Shown here piece by piece: positions 17,736 through 26,314 of a stretch of DNA of 64,000 nt; within the stretch, counting starts at the first letter, position 1, and each line of letters opens with the position of its first letter. The position numbers and the translations under genes are program-made. The notes beneath the pieces were generated by a model. The model did no database searches. It was given only the letters and a program-made list of their open reading frames with translations, and was not told the origin of the DNA. The DNA lies in the NCBI GenBank assembly GCA_012970285.1, contig JIBW01000004.1, positions 310,001 to 374,000 of the forward strand. Reading direction: 5' to 3'. Origin of the DNA: Bacillaceae bacterium JMAK1 (GTDB lineage: Bacteria; Bacillota; Bacilli; Bacillales; Marinococcaceae).

Positions 17736-19360
17736 AGTTATATGCAGATTTAATCGTCACAAATGCAAAGGTCTATTCAATGGAAGTAGAAGGAGAGCAT
17801 GCTGAAAGTTTTGCTATAAAAGATGGACGCATTCTTGCGATAGGCGATTACGATAAGATCGGTGAATTGAAAGGGTCAGACACAGCGATTTACGATGCGG
17901 ATTCAAAAGCCGTGTTACCAGCATTTATTGAAAGTCATGCTCATCCTCTTGATTTTGCAAAAAAACAGCTTGAGTTGGATCTTAGACCGAGAATGACACC
18001 GAATCGTGAAGCCGTTATTCAAGCGATTAAACAAGAAGTCGCCACAAAACAAAAGGGCGATTGGATTATCGGGGCAGGTTGGGATGAGAACTTAATGGAA
18101 GGAAAGCGATTTGTCACGATGGCTGACCTGGACGAAATTGCGCCTGAAAATCCGGTATTCTTACTTCGGACGTGTGTACACAATGCCATAGTGAATACGA
18201 AGGCCTTTGAAGTCAGTGCCATTGCACTTGAAGCGAGTGATCCTGAAGGTGGTTCCTTTGAGCGAGATGAGTCCGGTTCGTTAACTGGTTATGTGATGGA
18301 AGACGCGATGAGTGTATTTAAGACGCCAACGTATTCAATTGAAGACACGAAACGTGCTTGGAAAATTGCCGAGGAGATTTTCCTGAGTTGGGGGATTGCG
18401 ACGATCAATGACATGGCAACAGGTAAAGAAGAGTTCAAAGTGTACCAACAACTACAAAAGGAAAACCAGCTACGTTTGAACGTCGGGATGTGGTTATGGG
18501 GACGCACGCAAATGAGTCGAACAGGGCTGCAAGAAGAAATCACAACTTTAGGTATTGAATCTGGTTTTGGAAATGAGCAATTAAACGTGCAAGGCATTAA
18601 ATTCATGATCGATGGGAGCGTCGGTGGTAAGACGGCAGCGGTAGCGGAGCCCTTTGAAGGTACAGCTGATAATTACGGAATCGTTTACTTGAAACAGAGT
18701 GAATTAAATGAACGCTTCAAGAAGTCGGTCCAAAATAACTTGCGAATTTCTGTACATGCCATTGGAGAACGGGCAATAGAAATGGCGCTTCAAGCGTTTG
18801 AGTATGCAGAGGTAGAGAAGTACCCAAATATTGAAAGGCACCGCATTGAACACGCGATTTTGCCAACAGAAGATCATTTAAAGCGAATGCAAAAGCTTGG
18901 CATTATTGCAGGCTCGTCGATCGGTTTCCTCTATAGTATTGGTGATGGCTACGTGAACAATCTAGGACAAGAACGAGTAAAACGTGCATTTCCACACCAA
19001 AAGTTCAAAGCATATGGAATTGTTGCTCCAGGGAATTCTGATTTGCCAGTAACGGAAGGCAACCCTTTCCTCGGTGTTTACACAGCCGTTACCCGCACAA
19101 CGAGCACTGGGACGAAAACCGATCGTACCGAAAGTTTATCCGTGTTTGACGCATTACGTGCATACATGATTGACGCCGCATACGGCAATCTCGATGAACA
19201 TAAGCGCGGCACATTAACCGTAGGAAAGAAAGCCGACTTTATGGTCGTCTCTAGCGACCCATTCACCGTGCAAGAAGAACAGCTAAAAGACATTCAAGTG
19301 CTGGCAACTTACGTGGAAGGTGTAGAGCGGTACAGAGTGGGTGAGGAAGTGAAGGTATGA
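17732..19360 (+). CDS. Amidohydrolase family 3 (YtcJ-like) metal-dependent hydrolase
   Basis: A 542-aa metal-dependent hydrolase. It has the beta-sandwich ends ('ADLIVTNAKVYSM', 'KKADFMVVSSDP') and TIM barrel of the superfamily, with HxH in 'ESHAHPLDF', 'KFMIDGSVGGKTAAV', 'VHAIGERAIEMAL' and 'RHRIEHA'. This is the YtcJ/N-substituted formamide deformylase branch, whose substrates are mostly unknown. Overlaps the symporter stop by 4 bp, so the two make one transcription unit closed by a hairpin. Cytoplasmic, no signal peptide. Confidence 0.86.
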   Translation: MKLYADLIVTNAKVYSMEVEGEHAESFAIKDGRILAIGDYDKIGELKGSDTAIYDADSKAVLPAFIESHAHPLDFAKKQLELDLRPRMTPNREAVIQAIKQEVATKQKGDWIIGAGWDENLMEGKRFVTMADLDEIAPENPVFLLRTCVHNAIVNTKAFEVSAIALEASDPEGGSFERDESGSLTGYVMEDAMSVFKTPTYSIEDTKRAWKIAEEIFLSWGIATINDMATGKEEFKVYQQLQKENQLRLNVGMWLWGRTQMSRTGLQEEITTLGIESGFGNEQLNVQGIKFMIDGSVGGKTAAVAEPFEGTADNYGIVYLKQSELNERFKKSVQNNLRISVHAIGERAIEMALQAFEYAEVEKYPNIERHRIEHAILPTEDHLKRMQKLGIIAGSSIGFLYSIGDGYVNNLGQERVKRAFPHQKFKAYGIVAPGNSDLPVTEGNPFLGVYTAVTRTTSTGTKTDRTESLSVFDALRAYMIDAAYGNLDEHKRGTLTVGKKADFMVVSSDPFTVQEEQLKDIQVLATYVEGVERYRVGEEVKV

Positions 19361-19404
19361 TTGAATAAGCAATAACAATGACTAAATTGATTCATTGCCA
19401 AAAA

Positions 19405-19440
19405 AACATGCCCTAGTTCTGAAAGGAACTAGGGCATGTT
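19405..19440. terminator. Bidirectional terminator
   Basis: 15-bp stem AACATGCCCTAGTTC / GAACTAGGGCATGTT with loop TGAAAG, between convergent amidohydrolase genes; A-rich on the left, T-rich on the right. Confidence 0.85.
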
Positions 19441-19447
19441 TTGAATT

Positions 19448-20869
19448 TTACTTATACAGTAATGGTTGATTTTGTTGTTTTGTAATTAGTTTGCCTTGAC
19501 CAGGCTCTCCGAAAAGCTGACCATCTTTCATTACAACTTGACCACGAACGATCGTATTAATCGGCCAACCTTTTATTTTTTTGCCATGATATGCAGTTAC
19601 CTTACTTTTACTATGAAGTTGCTCTCGTTGAATGGTTTTTTCTCTTTTCATGTCAACGATTGTAATATCTGCATCAGTTCCAGGTATTAGGCTTCCTTTC
19701 TGTGGATATACACCAAAGAGTTTGGCTGGAGTAATAGATAATAAACGAGCAACATCTTGTAATGAGAGTCTGCCTTCGGAAACAGCGTTAAGCATAAGGG
19801 GTGCCAAGGTTTCTACTCCGCACATACCTGCTGGGATTGACCAAAGTCCGCCATCCTTCTCTTGTTCAGTATGAGGGGCGTGGTCTGAACAGACGTGAGA
19901 AATTGTACCATCTGAAATTCCTTTCCAAATGCGATCTTGATCACTTTTATATTTAACAGGTGGATACACCTTCATATGAGGACCAACACGAGCAAAGTCT
20001 TCATTGTTCAAAAATAAATAATGTGGACATGTTTCTACAGTGACAGGCAGGCCTTCTGCTTGAGCATCACGAATGAGATTAAGTGCATCTCCTGAACTAA
20101 TATGTAATACATGAAAACGCACACCTGTTGCTCGAGCCAGCTCAATACCAGTTTTGACAGTTAGCACTTCTGCTAGAGCAGGACGTGTTGCGATGAGGTC
20201 TTCATAACTTGTACCTCCGCGTGCTTCTACTTGTTCGGTTAAAGTTTGAATTAAGTCATTATTTTCGGCATGGACGGCAAAGATTTCACCAGTCTTTGCA
20301 ACCTCGTTCATCATTTTATAAACGTCACCATCGTGGAAAGGGGGTATAACGTCTTCCATTCCAGGTTTGTAGTTGTACATGAGCTGATAAGTTTTTGCGT
20401 GGACGGCGTACCCCCAAAAGAATTTGAAACCAATGACACCTTTTTTTTGTAGCGCTCCTATGTGTTTGTTATTAAGTTCACCAACACAAATACCCCAAAG
20501 TGCAAAGTCAACAAATGATTTTTTGCTTAAATTCTCGACTTGCAAATCAAAGTTTTCAGCATGGTTTACAGGCGGTGAGGTGTTAGGCATTTCAAAGACA
20601 GTAGTAATCCCCCCGGCAGCTGCCGCACGCGTACTATGCACAAAATCTTCTTTATAAGTTGGACCTGGATCTCTTGAGTGAATATGGGTGTCAATAAAAC
20701 CTGGGAAAACATAATTATCAGTAGCATCAATTGTGTTGAGAATGTTTCCGTTTAAATGTTCATGAGTAACAGCGCCAATCTTTCCATCACGTATGTATAG
20801 ATGTGCTTTATAAAGATCAGTTTCTGTTACAATTGTTCCGTTTTCTATCTTAATGTCCCATGTTGTCAT
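19448..20869 (-). CDS. Allantoinase / cyclic amidohydrolase (AllB-like)
   Basis: A 473-aa cyclic ureide hydrolase. The metal-site motif is 'PGFIDTHIHSRDPG'; 'GFKFFWGYAV' holds the Lys expected to be carbamylated; then come 'FAVHAENND', 'HVLHISSGDAL' and 'VCSDHAPHT'. These match the allantoinase/dihydroorotase branch; 'ETCPHYLFL' is typical of AllB. It is downstream of a carbamoylase-like M20 enzyme on the same strand (32 bp), the combination expected to open a ring ureide and remove the carbamoyl group. Hydantoin or dihydropyrimidine substrates are also possible. A strong RBS, AGGAGGTAATC, precedes ATG. Confidence 0.85.
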   Translation of the reverse strand: MTTWDIKIENGTIVTETDLYKAHLYIRDGKIGAVTHEHLNGNILNTIDATDNYVFPGFIDTHIHSRDPGPTYKEDFVHSTRAAAAGGITTVFEMPNTSPPVNHAENFDLQVENLSKKSFVDFALWGICVGELNNKHIGALQKKGVIGFKFFWGYAVHAKTYQLMYNYKPGMEDVIPPFHDGDVYKMMNEVAKTGEIFAVHAENNDLIQTLTEQVEARGGTSYEDLIATRPALAEVLTVKTGIELARATGVRFHVLHISSGDALNLIRDAQAEGLPVTVETCPHYLFLNNEDFARVGPHMKVYPPVKYKSDQDRIWKGISDGTISHVCSDHAPHTEQEKDGGLWSIPAGMCGVETLAPLMLNAVSEGRLSLQDVARLLSITPAKLFGVYPQKGSLIPGTDADITIVDMKREKTIQREQLHSKSKVTAYHGKKIKGWPINTIVRGQVVMKDGQLFGEPGQGKLITKQQNQPLLYK

Positions 20870-20901
20870 GGTGATTACCTCCTGAATAATTTTGGGATAG
20901 A

Positions 20902-22146
20902 TTACATGTGGGGCTTTGCTTCACTTATGATGGCACGTACTAAGACGTTCGTTCCCGTTACAATGTCTTCAATTGTTGAATATTCGGTTGGATCATGACT
21001 TACACCATTTTTACAAGGGATAAAGATCATTCCAGTAGGCCAATGTTTTGCCATGTTCATGGCGTCATGTCCAGCTCCGCTAGGCATATTCTCATAATGA
21101 ACATCGATTTCTTCACATGCTGTTTGTAAGAGATCTTGGATATTACGTTCAATGACGATCGGAATTTCTTTACTTAAAACAGCAATATCGCATGTAACAC
21201 CTCGATATTGTTCAATGACATAAGCTTTTTTGCGGATTTGTTGATACACACGTTGCTTAGAAACCATACTCGTACTTCGAATATCAACATAAAGTGTGAC
21301 TTCACCAGGGATGACATTCATTGAGGCTGGTATCACCTCACAAATTCCAACGGTAGCAACAGTTTTATTAATTGCCTCAAGCTTGGCAGCGTCTTCTACA
21401 AATAAAATCATTTCTGAGGCTGCTACAAGTGCATCCTTTCTCCTTATCATTGATGTCGTACCAGTATGATTTGCCTGTCCATGAAACGTTAGCTTCAATC
21501 GCGTTGGAGCTGCAATACCGTTTACAATTCCAACTGGTACACCTAGGCTTTTGAGTTCAGGACCTTGTTCAATATGTAATTCAAAGAATGATTTAATCTC
21601 TTCCTTTTTGCGAATTGCATCTTCCGCAAGGTCAGGGTTTAATTGATTTACACGAAGCGCTTCTGCTAAAGTGATGCCTTCTTGATCTGTAAGAGTAGTT
21701 AGTTTATCTATTGGGAATTCTCCAATCATCGCTTTGCTACCGAGTGTAGCTACACCGAAGCGAGAAGATTCCTCGCATGCAAACGCAATCACTTCAATTG
21801 GGTGTTGAGTTTTTATGTGATGTTCTACAAGTAAAGCAATGACCTCCAAGCCTGCAACAACCCCTGTCATTCCATCAAATTGGCCGCCATTTCTAACCGT
21901 ATCTAAATGAGAACCGATTACTACTGCTGGTTTCGTATCGTCAATCCCTTCTAATCTAGCAATTGTATTACCAACAGAATCTCTGCGAACAGTCATTCCT
22001 AAAGAAATTGCTAGTTCAGAAAACGAATGGTGGGCTTTAATTTCTTCCTTTGTATATGCAAGGCGGTTCATGCTCAACTCTGTTGAAATTGGTGCTCCAT
22101 TTAATTTTTGAAAATAACCTTGAATCCGCGACGTTGATGCATACAT
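20902..22146 (-). CDS. M20 family N-carbamoyl-L-amino acid / allantoate amidohydrolase
   Basis: A 414-aa dinuclear zinc hydrolase. Metal and substrate motifs: 'GSHLDTVRNGGQFDG', 'FACEESSRFG', 'ELHIEQGPEL', 'NHTGTTSMIRRKDAL' and 'MPSGAGHDAMNMA'. The family includes allantoate amidohydrolase (AllC), beta-ureidopropionase and L-carbamoylase, not distinguishable here. ATG 22146 is preferred because GAGGTGA precedes it by 5 bp; the GTG at 22155 is part of that RBS. A terminator-like hairpin separates it from the upstream binding-protein gene, so its expression may be partly attenuated. Confidence 0.86.
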   Translation of the reverse strand: MYASTSRIQGYFQKLNGAPISTELSMNRLAYTKEEIKAHHSFSELAISLGMTVRRDSVGNTIARLEGIDDTKPAVVIGSHLDTVRNGGQFDGMTGVVAGLEVIALLVEHHIKTQHPIEVIAFACEESSRFGVATLGSKAMIGEFPIDKLTTLTDQEGITLAEALRVNQLNPDLAEDAIRKKEEIKSFFELHIEQGPELKSLGVPVGIVNGIAAPTRLKLTFHGQANHTGTTSMIRRKDALVAASEMILFVEDAAKLEAINKTVATVGICEVIPASMNVIPGEVTLYVDIRSTSMVSKQRVYQQIRKKAYVIEQYRGVTCDIAVLSKEIPIVIERNIQDLLQTACEEIDVHYENMPSGAGHDAMNMAKHWPTGMIFIPCKNGVSHDPTEYSTIEDIVTGTNVLVRAIISEAKPHM

Positions 22147-22191
22147 TTTAGTCACCTCAAATCAAAAGTTCGATGTCATATGAACTGAAAA

Positions 22192-22207
22192 AACCCCTAA
22201 AGGGGTT
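22192..22207 (-). terminator. Intra-cluster terminator or attenuator
   Basis: On the minus strand, AACCCC-TTTA-GGGGTT is followed by TTTC in a T-rich context, just after the binding-protein stop. It could reduce read-through into the two hydrolase genes; alternatively these have their own weak promoter. Confidence 0.6.
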
Positions 22208-22211
22208 CTTT

Positions 22212-23834
22212 CTATTCATGTTTTGATACATTCCATAATACTGGACCAATTAAATCACGATAGTTTTCAATGTGGTCACGATGTGCAACAAAATTTTGTT
22301 TGTTACCAATTTTACTGATTGGCAAGTAGTCCCATACCACTTGTTGCAACTCATCGACATGCGGTTGCGCGTCTTCGATTGAGCTTGCTTGTGTGATGTT
22401 TTGAAGGGCCTCATCAATCTCTTCACTATCTGTCCACCCAGGGTAACTAGATTCAGAACTTAAAAAAGGATATTGATGTAATGTCGGACGAACAGCAAAG
22501 TCAACAACGAATAGATCAAAGTTTTCTGGGTTGTCACGAGCTTCTTCAAATGAAGCCCAATCATAGACACTCAATGTTGCATTTAAACCAATTTCTTCTA
22601 ATGCTTGTTGTGTATAGATCGCAATGTTGTACAAGTTATCTACTTCACTTGTCGCTAGAATGACGATGTCTTCGCCTGCATAATCCGATTGTTCGACGAG
22701 TTCTTTTGCAGCTTCAATGTCATTTTGATTGTAGTTTTCAGCGCCAGCCTCACTATACCAGTGCGATTGGTTAGGGTTTGCAAGTGCGGGGTCAAGACTA
22801 TAAAAGCGATCGTCACTATAAGCAGACATTAATGCATCGTTCATATTAACAGCGGTGTTAACGGCTTGTCGAAGTGTAAGATCACTGAGCGGTCCTTGTT
22901 CATTATTAAATACATATGCCATGATGCCTCCATCACTCAAAAACGGTTCTACCCCATTTGAGGCATCGATCTGGTCGGAGCTATCTAATGGAAGGTTAAA
23001 TGCAATGTCATATTCTCCAGTAGTAATACCATTGACTCTCGTGGATGCATCTGTAATAAAGTTAAAAAATACTTCGTCGACAAGAGCTTCTTTTTCTCCA
23101 GCAAGACCACTTGGCTCTCCCTCAGGTGATTGATAATCCTCAAACTTTGTTAAATGGACATATTGATCAATTGACCATTCTTCCAATTGAAAGGGTCCAG
23201 TTCCGATAAATTCACTAACATTAGCTGTACCTGCTTCTTCAGCAATTTCTTTTGGCATAATTGCAGGGAGGGGCGCTACATCAGCTAATATGTTAGGTCC
23301 AATCAGTGTCGCTTCTTGCAAGTGCAATTCAACAGTATTTTCATCAACCTCGATCATCGATGCATCTGGGAAGTTTGCAAGTCCTTGACTTGACTGAGTT
23401 AGCCAACGATCCATTGAGGCAACTACATCTTCAGCAAGCATTGGTTCTCCATTATGAAACGTGACGTTATCACGTAATGTAAATGTATAGACAAGACCAT
23501 CATCGCTAATCTCGAAGTTTTCAGCCAAAGAAGGTTGTACCTCATAATCTTCATCGATTGCAAGTAATTGTTCAAACACGTGCCTACTTACATCTCTTGT
23601 AGCGGTATGTGGAGTAATATGAGGATCGAGTGTTGCTGGATTCGTGCCGTATCCTAAATTCAATGTTCCTCCTGCTTCCGCTTCTTCAGCAGTCGCTTCT
23701 TCTTGTTCATTTTCTTCTACTGTCCCAGCTTCTGATTCTGTTTCGTTCGTCTCATTGTCATTTCCACAGGCAGCTATTAATGTAATAGTGCTCAAACATA
23801 AAGCCATTGTTGTTTTTTTCATCTTAATCATCAT
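22212..23834 (-). CDS. Solute-binding lipoprotein, family 5, ureide cluster
   Basis: A 540-aa binding protein with lipobox 'IAAC' (Cys23) and an extremely Glu-rich linker, then the family-5 fold: 'GTNPATLDPHITPHTATRDV', 'GTGPFQLEEWSIDQYVH', 'LRQAVNTAVNMNDALM'. It resembles the tandem binding proteins at 39.7-49.4 kb more closely than the one at 6.2 kb, including the 'ATRD' segment and 'FHNGE'. RBS GGAGGG; three closely spaced in-frame ATGs at the start. It sits between the amidohydrolase and carbamoylase genes, so it probably captures their substrate. No permease or ATPase gene in the cluster. Confidence 0.9.
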   Translation of the reverse strand: MMIKMKKTTMALCLSTITLIAACGNDNETNETESEAGTVEENEQEEATAEEAEAGGTLNLGYGTNPATLDPHITPHTATRDVSRHVFEQLLAIDEDYEVQPSLAENFEISDDGLVYTFTLRDNVTFHNGEPMLAEDVVASMDRWLTQSSQGLANFPDASMIEVDENTVELHLQEATLIGPNILADVAPLPAIMPKEIAEEAGTANVSEFIGTGPFQLEEWSIDQYVHLTKFEDYQSPEGEPSGLAGEKEALVDEVFFNFITDASTRVNGITTGEYDIAFNLPLDSSDQIDASNGVEPFLSDGGIMAYVFNNEQGPLSDLTLRQAVNTAVNMNDALMSAYSDDRFYSLDPALANPNQSHWYSEAGAENYNQNDIEAAKELVEQSDYAGEDIVILATSEVDNLYNIAIYTQQALEEIGLNATLSVYDWASFEEARDNPENFDLFVVDFAVRPTLHQYPFLSSESSYPGWTDSEEIDEALQNITQASSIEDAQPHVDELQQVVWDYLPISKIGNKQNFVAHRDHIENYRDLIGPVLWNVSKHE

Positions 23835-23851
23835 TGTCCCTCCGATTTAAT

Positions 23852-25282
23852 TTAGAGTTGGCATAAGCTCATATAGGTTGCATTTTTAGAGATCGCAAAA
23901 TCATCTGGTGTAATTTTACTTGTAATACGAGTGGCTTCTTGTTGACATTCATACATTATTTTCTCTTCATCAACAGTTAAAAAGTTCTCTTTGTAGTAAA
24001 GCGTTTTTCCACCAACCATTACCCGTTCAATTTCATTACCTCGTGCTGAATAAATTAAGTTTGGGATGTGGTTACGCATCGGTTCTTTAATGACAGGTTG
24101 CATGGTTTTATGACTGAGATCAATGAATAATAAATCGGCTTTTTTTCCAGCTTTAATTGATCCAACTTCTTCTCCGATACCGAGGGCATGTGCTCCATCA
24201 ATCGTAGCCATTCGTAACACTTGATAAGCAGGAAATACTTCTGGGTCTTGATGAGTAATCTTATTGAAGAGTGCTGTTAATTTCATTTCATTAATCATCT
24301 GGTTACAGTTATTTCCTGAACATTGATCACTCCCAAGTCCTACATAACCACCTGCTTTCAGAAACTGCGCTGCAGGTGGTACCCTTCCAGCGATGACGCC
24401 AATTGAACCAGAACATAAAACCATGGAAACTTTAGCTCTAGCAAGTCGTCCAATCTCTTCATCGTTTGCTTCTGTGAGGTGTGCAGCGATTAATCGTTCA
24501 TTCAAGAATCCACGCTCTTCTAGAAAATCAATCGAACGTTTACCATAGCGATTCATAATCTGTTCAGTTTCACGCGTACTCTGTGCAACGTGCATATGGA
24601 TGCCAATGTTTTTATCAGCAGATAACTGACGTACTGTTTCGAGTAATTGTTCACTCAGGAAATCTGGACCTTGAGGTCCGAGTAATGCTGTAATACGGTT
24701 GTCATCATATCCGTGCCATTCATCAATAAGACGTACATTTTGTTCTAATGATTCTTGTCCTTTTTGTTTATCAAATGGATATAACTCTCCATCTTTGAGC
24801 AAATGTTGAACATCATCTGGTACTTCACGAATATGAGAAGTAAGTCTTGCCCGAGCACCTAACTTGCTAATAAACTGGGCAATTTCATTAATTGGAGTCG
24901 AGTAATCGGCAAAGGTCGTCGTACCAGCAGCAAGACCCTCAAGCAGATTCATCTTACTTCCGGCTAATTTTGCCTCATCGTCAAGGTACTTTCTAAAAGG
25001 TCCTACTCCTTTGTGCATCCAGTTCTTCGTATCTTGCCCGACACCACGAAGGGTTCCCCAGTAAGAATGCATGTGGCCATCTATAAATCCTGGTAACACC
25101 ATTCTTCCTATAGCATCAAGGGTTTCAGATGGTGAATAGTATTGAAGTAAGTCTTGGGTAGCACCAACTTCCACAATTTTTCCGTTAGAAATAGCTACAG
25201 CACCATCATCAATATAACCAACGCCTTCATCTGCCATCGTAAATAAATCTGCGTGAATTATTAACGTGTCAATTTTAATCAT
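23852..25282 (-). CDS. Amidohydrolase, chlorohydrolase/deaminase-like (SsnA/TrzN group)
   Basis: A 476-aa metal-dependent hydrolase. Superfamily landmarks: 'PGFIDGHMHSYWG' (HxH), 'GIHMHVAQSTRETEQI' and 'AAHLTEAND' for the later His ligands, and 'VGLGSDQCSGNNCNQMIN' with the metal-binding Asp. This pattern is that of aminohydrolases acting on nitrogen heterocycles (guanine, cytosine, triazine types). It is 17 bp upstream of the binding-protein gene on the same strand, so it belongs to the ureide cluster and may deaminate the imported compound before ring opening (inference). Confidence 0.83.
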   Translation of the reverse strand: MIKIDTLIIHADLFTMADEGVGYIDDGAVAISNGKIVEVGATQDLLQYYSPSETLDAIGRMVLPGFIDGHMHSYWGTLRGVGQDTKNWMHKGVGPFRKYLDDEAKLAGSKMNLLEGLAAGTTTFADYSTPINEIAQFISKLGARARLTSHIREVPDDVQHLLKDGELYPFDKQKGQESLEQNVRLIDEWHGYDDNRITALLGPQGPDFLSEQLLETVRQLSADKNIGIHMHVAQSTRETEQIMNRYGKRSIDFLEERGFLNERLIAAHLTEANDEEIGRLARAKVSMVLCSGSIGVIAGRVPPAAQFLKAGGYVGLGSDQCSGNNCNQMINEMKLTALFNKITHQDPEVFPAYQVLRMATIDGAHALGIGEEVGSIKAGKKADLLFIDLSHKTMQPVIKEPMRNHIPNLIYSARGNEIERVMVGGKTLYYKENFLTVDEEKIMYECQQEATRITSKITPDDFAISKNATYMSLCQL

Positions 25283-25385
25283 TCATTATCATCCCTTCTG
25301 TACTTAATGTGATCGATAGAATGATGTCAAGACTGCTGAATATCAACAGGAATACTTAAGATTGAACAAGCAAACAAGCAATCTA

Positions 25386-26060
25386 TTATAAATTAGGATT
25401 TAATGCCTTTTGACGGTATGTATCAGCATGGTTACGCCACACTTCCCAGAGTTCTTTCATAGAAGTGAGTGGGTCATCACTATAATCGACACGTAAATCA
25501 ATATAAGGAAATGTTGTATCGGTGTATACGACAAGTGCTATTGATTTTTCATCTTTTACTTCTCCACCAAGTTTAAAGCCAACTTCTATAGCGTCTAACA
25601 AGCGATCGGGAAGCGATAACTGGTCTTTGTGTATGTATTGTTCTGCCATTGCTTTAGGTATATCTGGATTACTAAGGTAATTGCCTACAGCTGCAACGTT
25701 CTTAGCACAATGTTGACCAGCATGAGGACCAAAGGCGTTTTCACCGGTAAATGCGTCTGAGTTACCATTTCGATCAACAACCGCTAACTGTCTGTATTCT
25801 GGATACGGCGTTGCCGCTTTCATTGCTCTTAGTGCTGACGAAGCGTCGAAGCGGTCATGTAATGTGTTCAATCCAATTCGCGCTAGCCTTGGATCAGTCA
25901 TGTTTTGTGAAAGAACAATCCCAGTGTTGCTTTGGCATTGAATAACTCTTGCTCCGACAGCAGGGCTGCTTGTCGTAACGATAGCACCGAAGGAATTGGT
26001 TTTTTCACAGCGAGCAGCTACAGAAAAAGTCGTGGTCATAAAAACTTCATGATCATTCAT
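25386..26060 (-). CDS. DUF1028 family protein (Ntn-hydrolase-like)
   Basis: A 224-aa protein with the DUF1028 N-terminus 'TTTFSVAARCEKTNSFGAIV' followed by 'SPAVGARV', 'DPRLARIGL', 'TGENAFGPHAGQHCA' and 'LPDRLLDAIEVG'. The fold is known to resemble N-terminal nucleophile hydrolases, but no reaction is established to my knowledge. ATG 26060 is chosen because AAAGGAGG lies 6 bp upstream; a longer frame starting at 26102 would include the operator-like palindrome. It is the first gene of the minus-strand ureide cluster and faces the IclR gene. Confidence 0.85.
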   Translation of the reverse strand: MNDHEVFMTTTFSVAARCEKTNSFGAIVTTSSPAVGARVIQCQSNTGIVLSQNMTDPRLARIGLNTLHDRFDASSALRAMKAATPYPEYRQLAVVDRNGNSDAFTGENAFGPHAGQHCAKNVAAVGNYLSNPDIPKAMAEQYIHKDQLSLPDRLLDAIEVGFKLGGEVKDEKSIALVVYTDTTFPYIDLRVDYSDDPLTSMKELWEVWRNHADTYRQKALNPNL

Positions 26061-26080
26061 TCCGTTCCTCCTTTGTGATC

Positions 26081-26100
26081 GTTCCTTTGAGAGGAACGAC
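26081..26100. promoter_or_regulatory. Operator-like palindrome, copy 1 (DUF1028 side)
   Basis: GTTCCTTTGAGAGGAACGAC, with CGTTCCT / AGGAACG arms around TTGAG, directly upstream of the DUF1028 RBS. It matches copy 2 at 26267-26286 at 17 of 20 positions. Confidence 0.6.
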
Positions 26101-26266
26101 ATTCCTGAATTTGAATCTAACTTAACTTAAATTTCTGAAAATGTCTAGATGCTTGTAAGATTTAATAACTTTATAAACAATAAATGGTAGGGAGTTAGGA
26201 GTTAAAGATGAGCTTATGTATAGATTTATCAGAATGATTAATTTATAGTTTAGCTAATTAGAGAAT

Positions 26267-26286
26267 GTTCCTGTAAGAAGAACGAC
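26267..26286. promoter_or_regulatory. Operator-like palindrome, copy 2 (IclR side)
   Basis: GTTCCTGTAAGAAGAACGAC, 29 bp before the IclR GTG, repeats copy 1 in the same orientation with three mismatches. Two near-identical sites, one at each divergent gene, fit autoregulated control by the IclR protein (inference). Confidence 0.6.
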
Positions 26287-26314
26287 GGTTTTAAATTCTT
26301 GCGGAGGTGAGAGT

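Noticed and set aside
20059-20657. Plus-strand frames inside the allantoinase-like gene
   Set aside because: Shadow frames of a gene with all metal-site motifs intact; no RBS.
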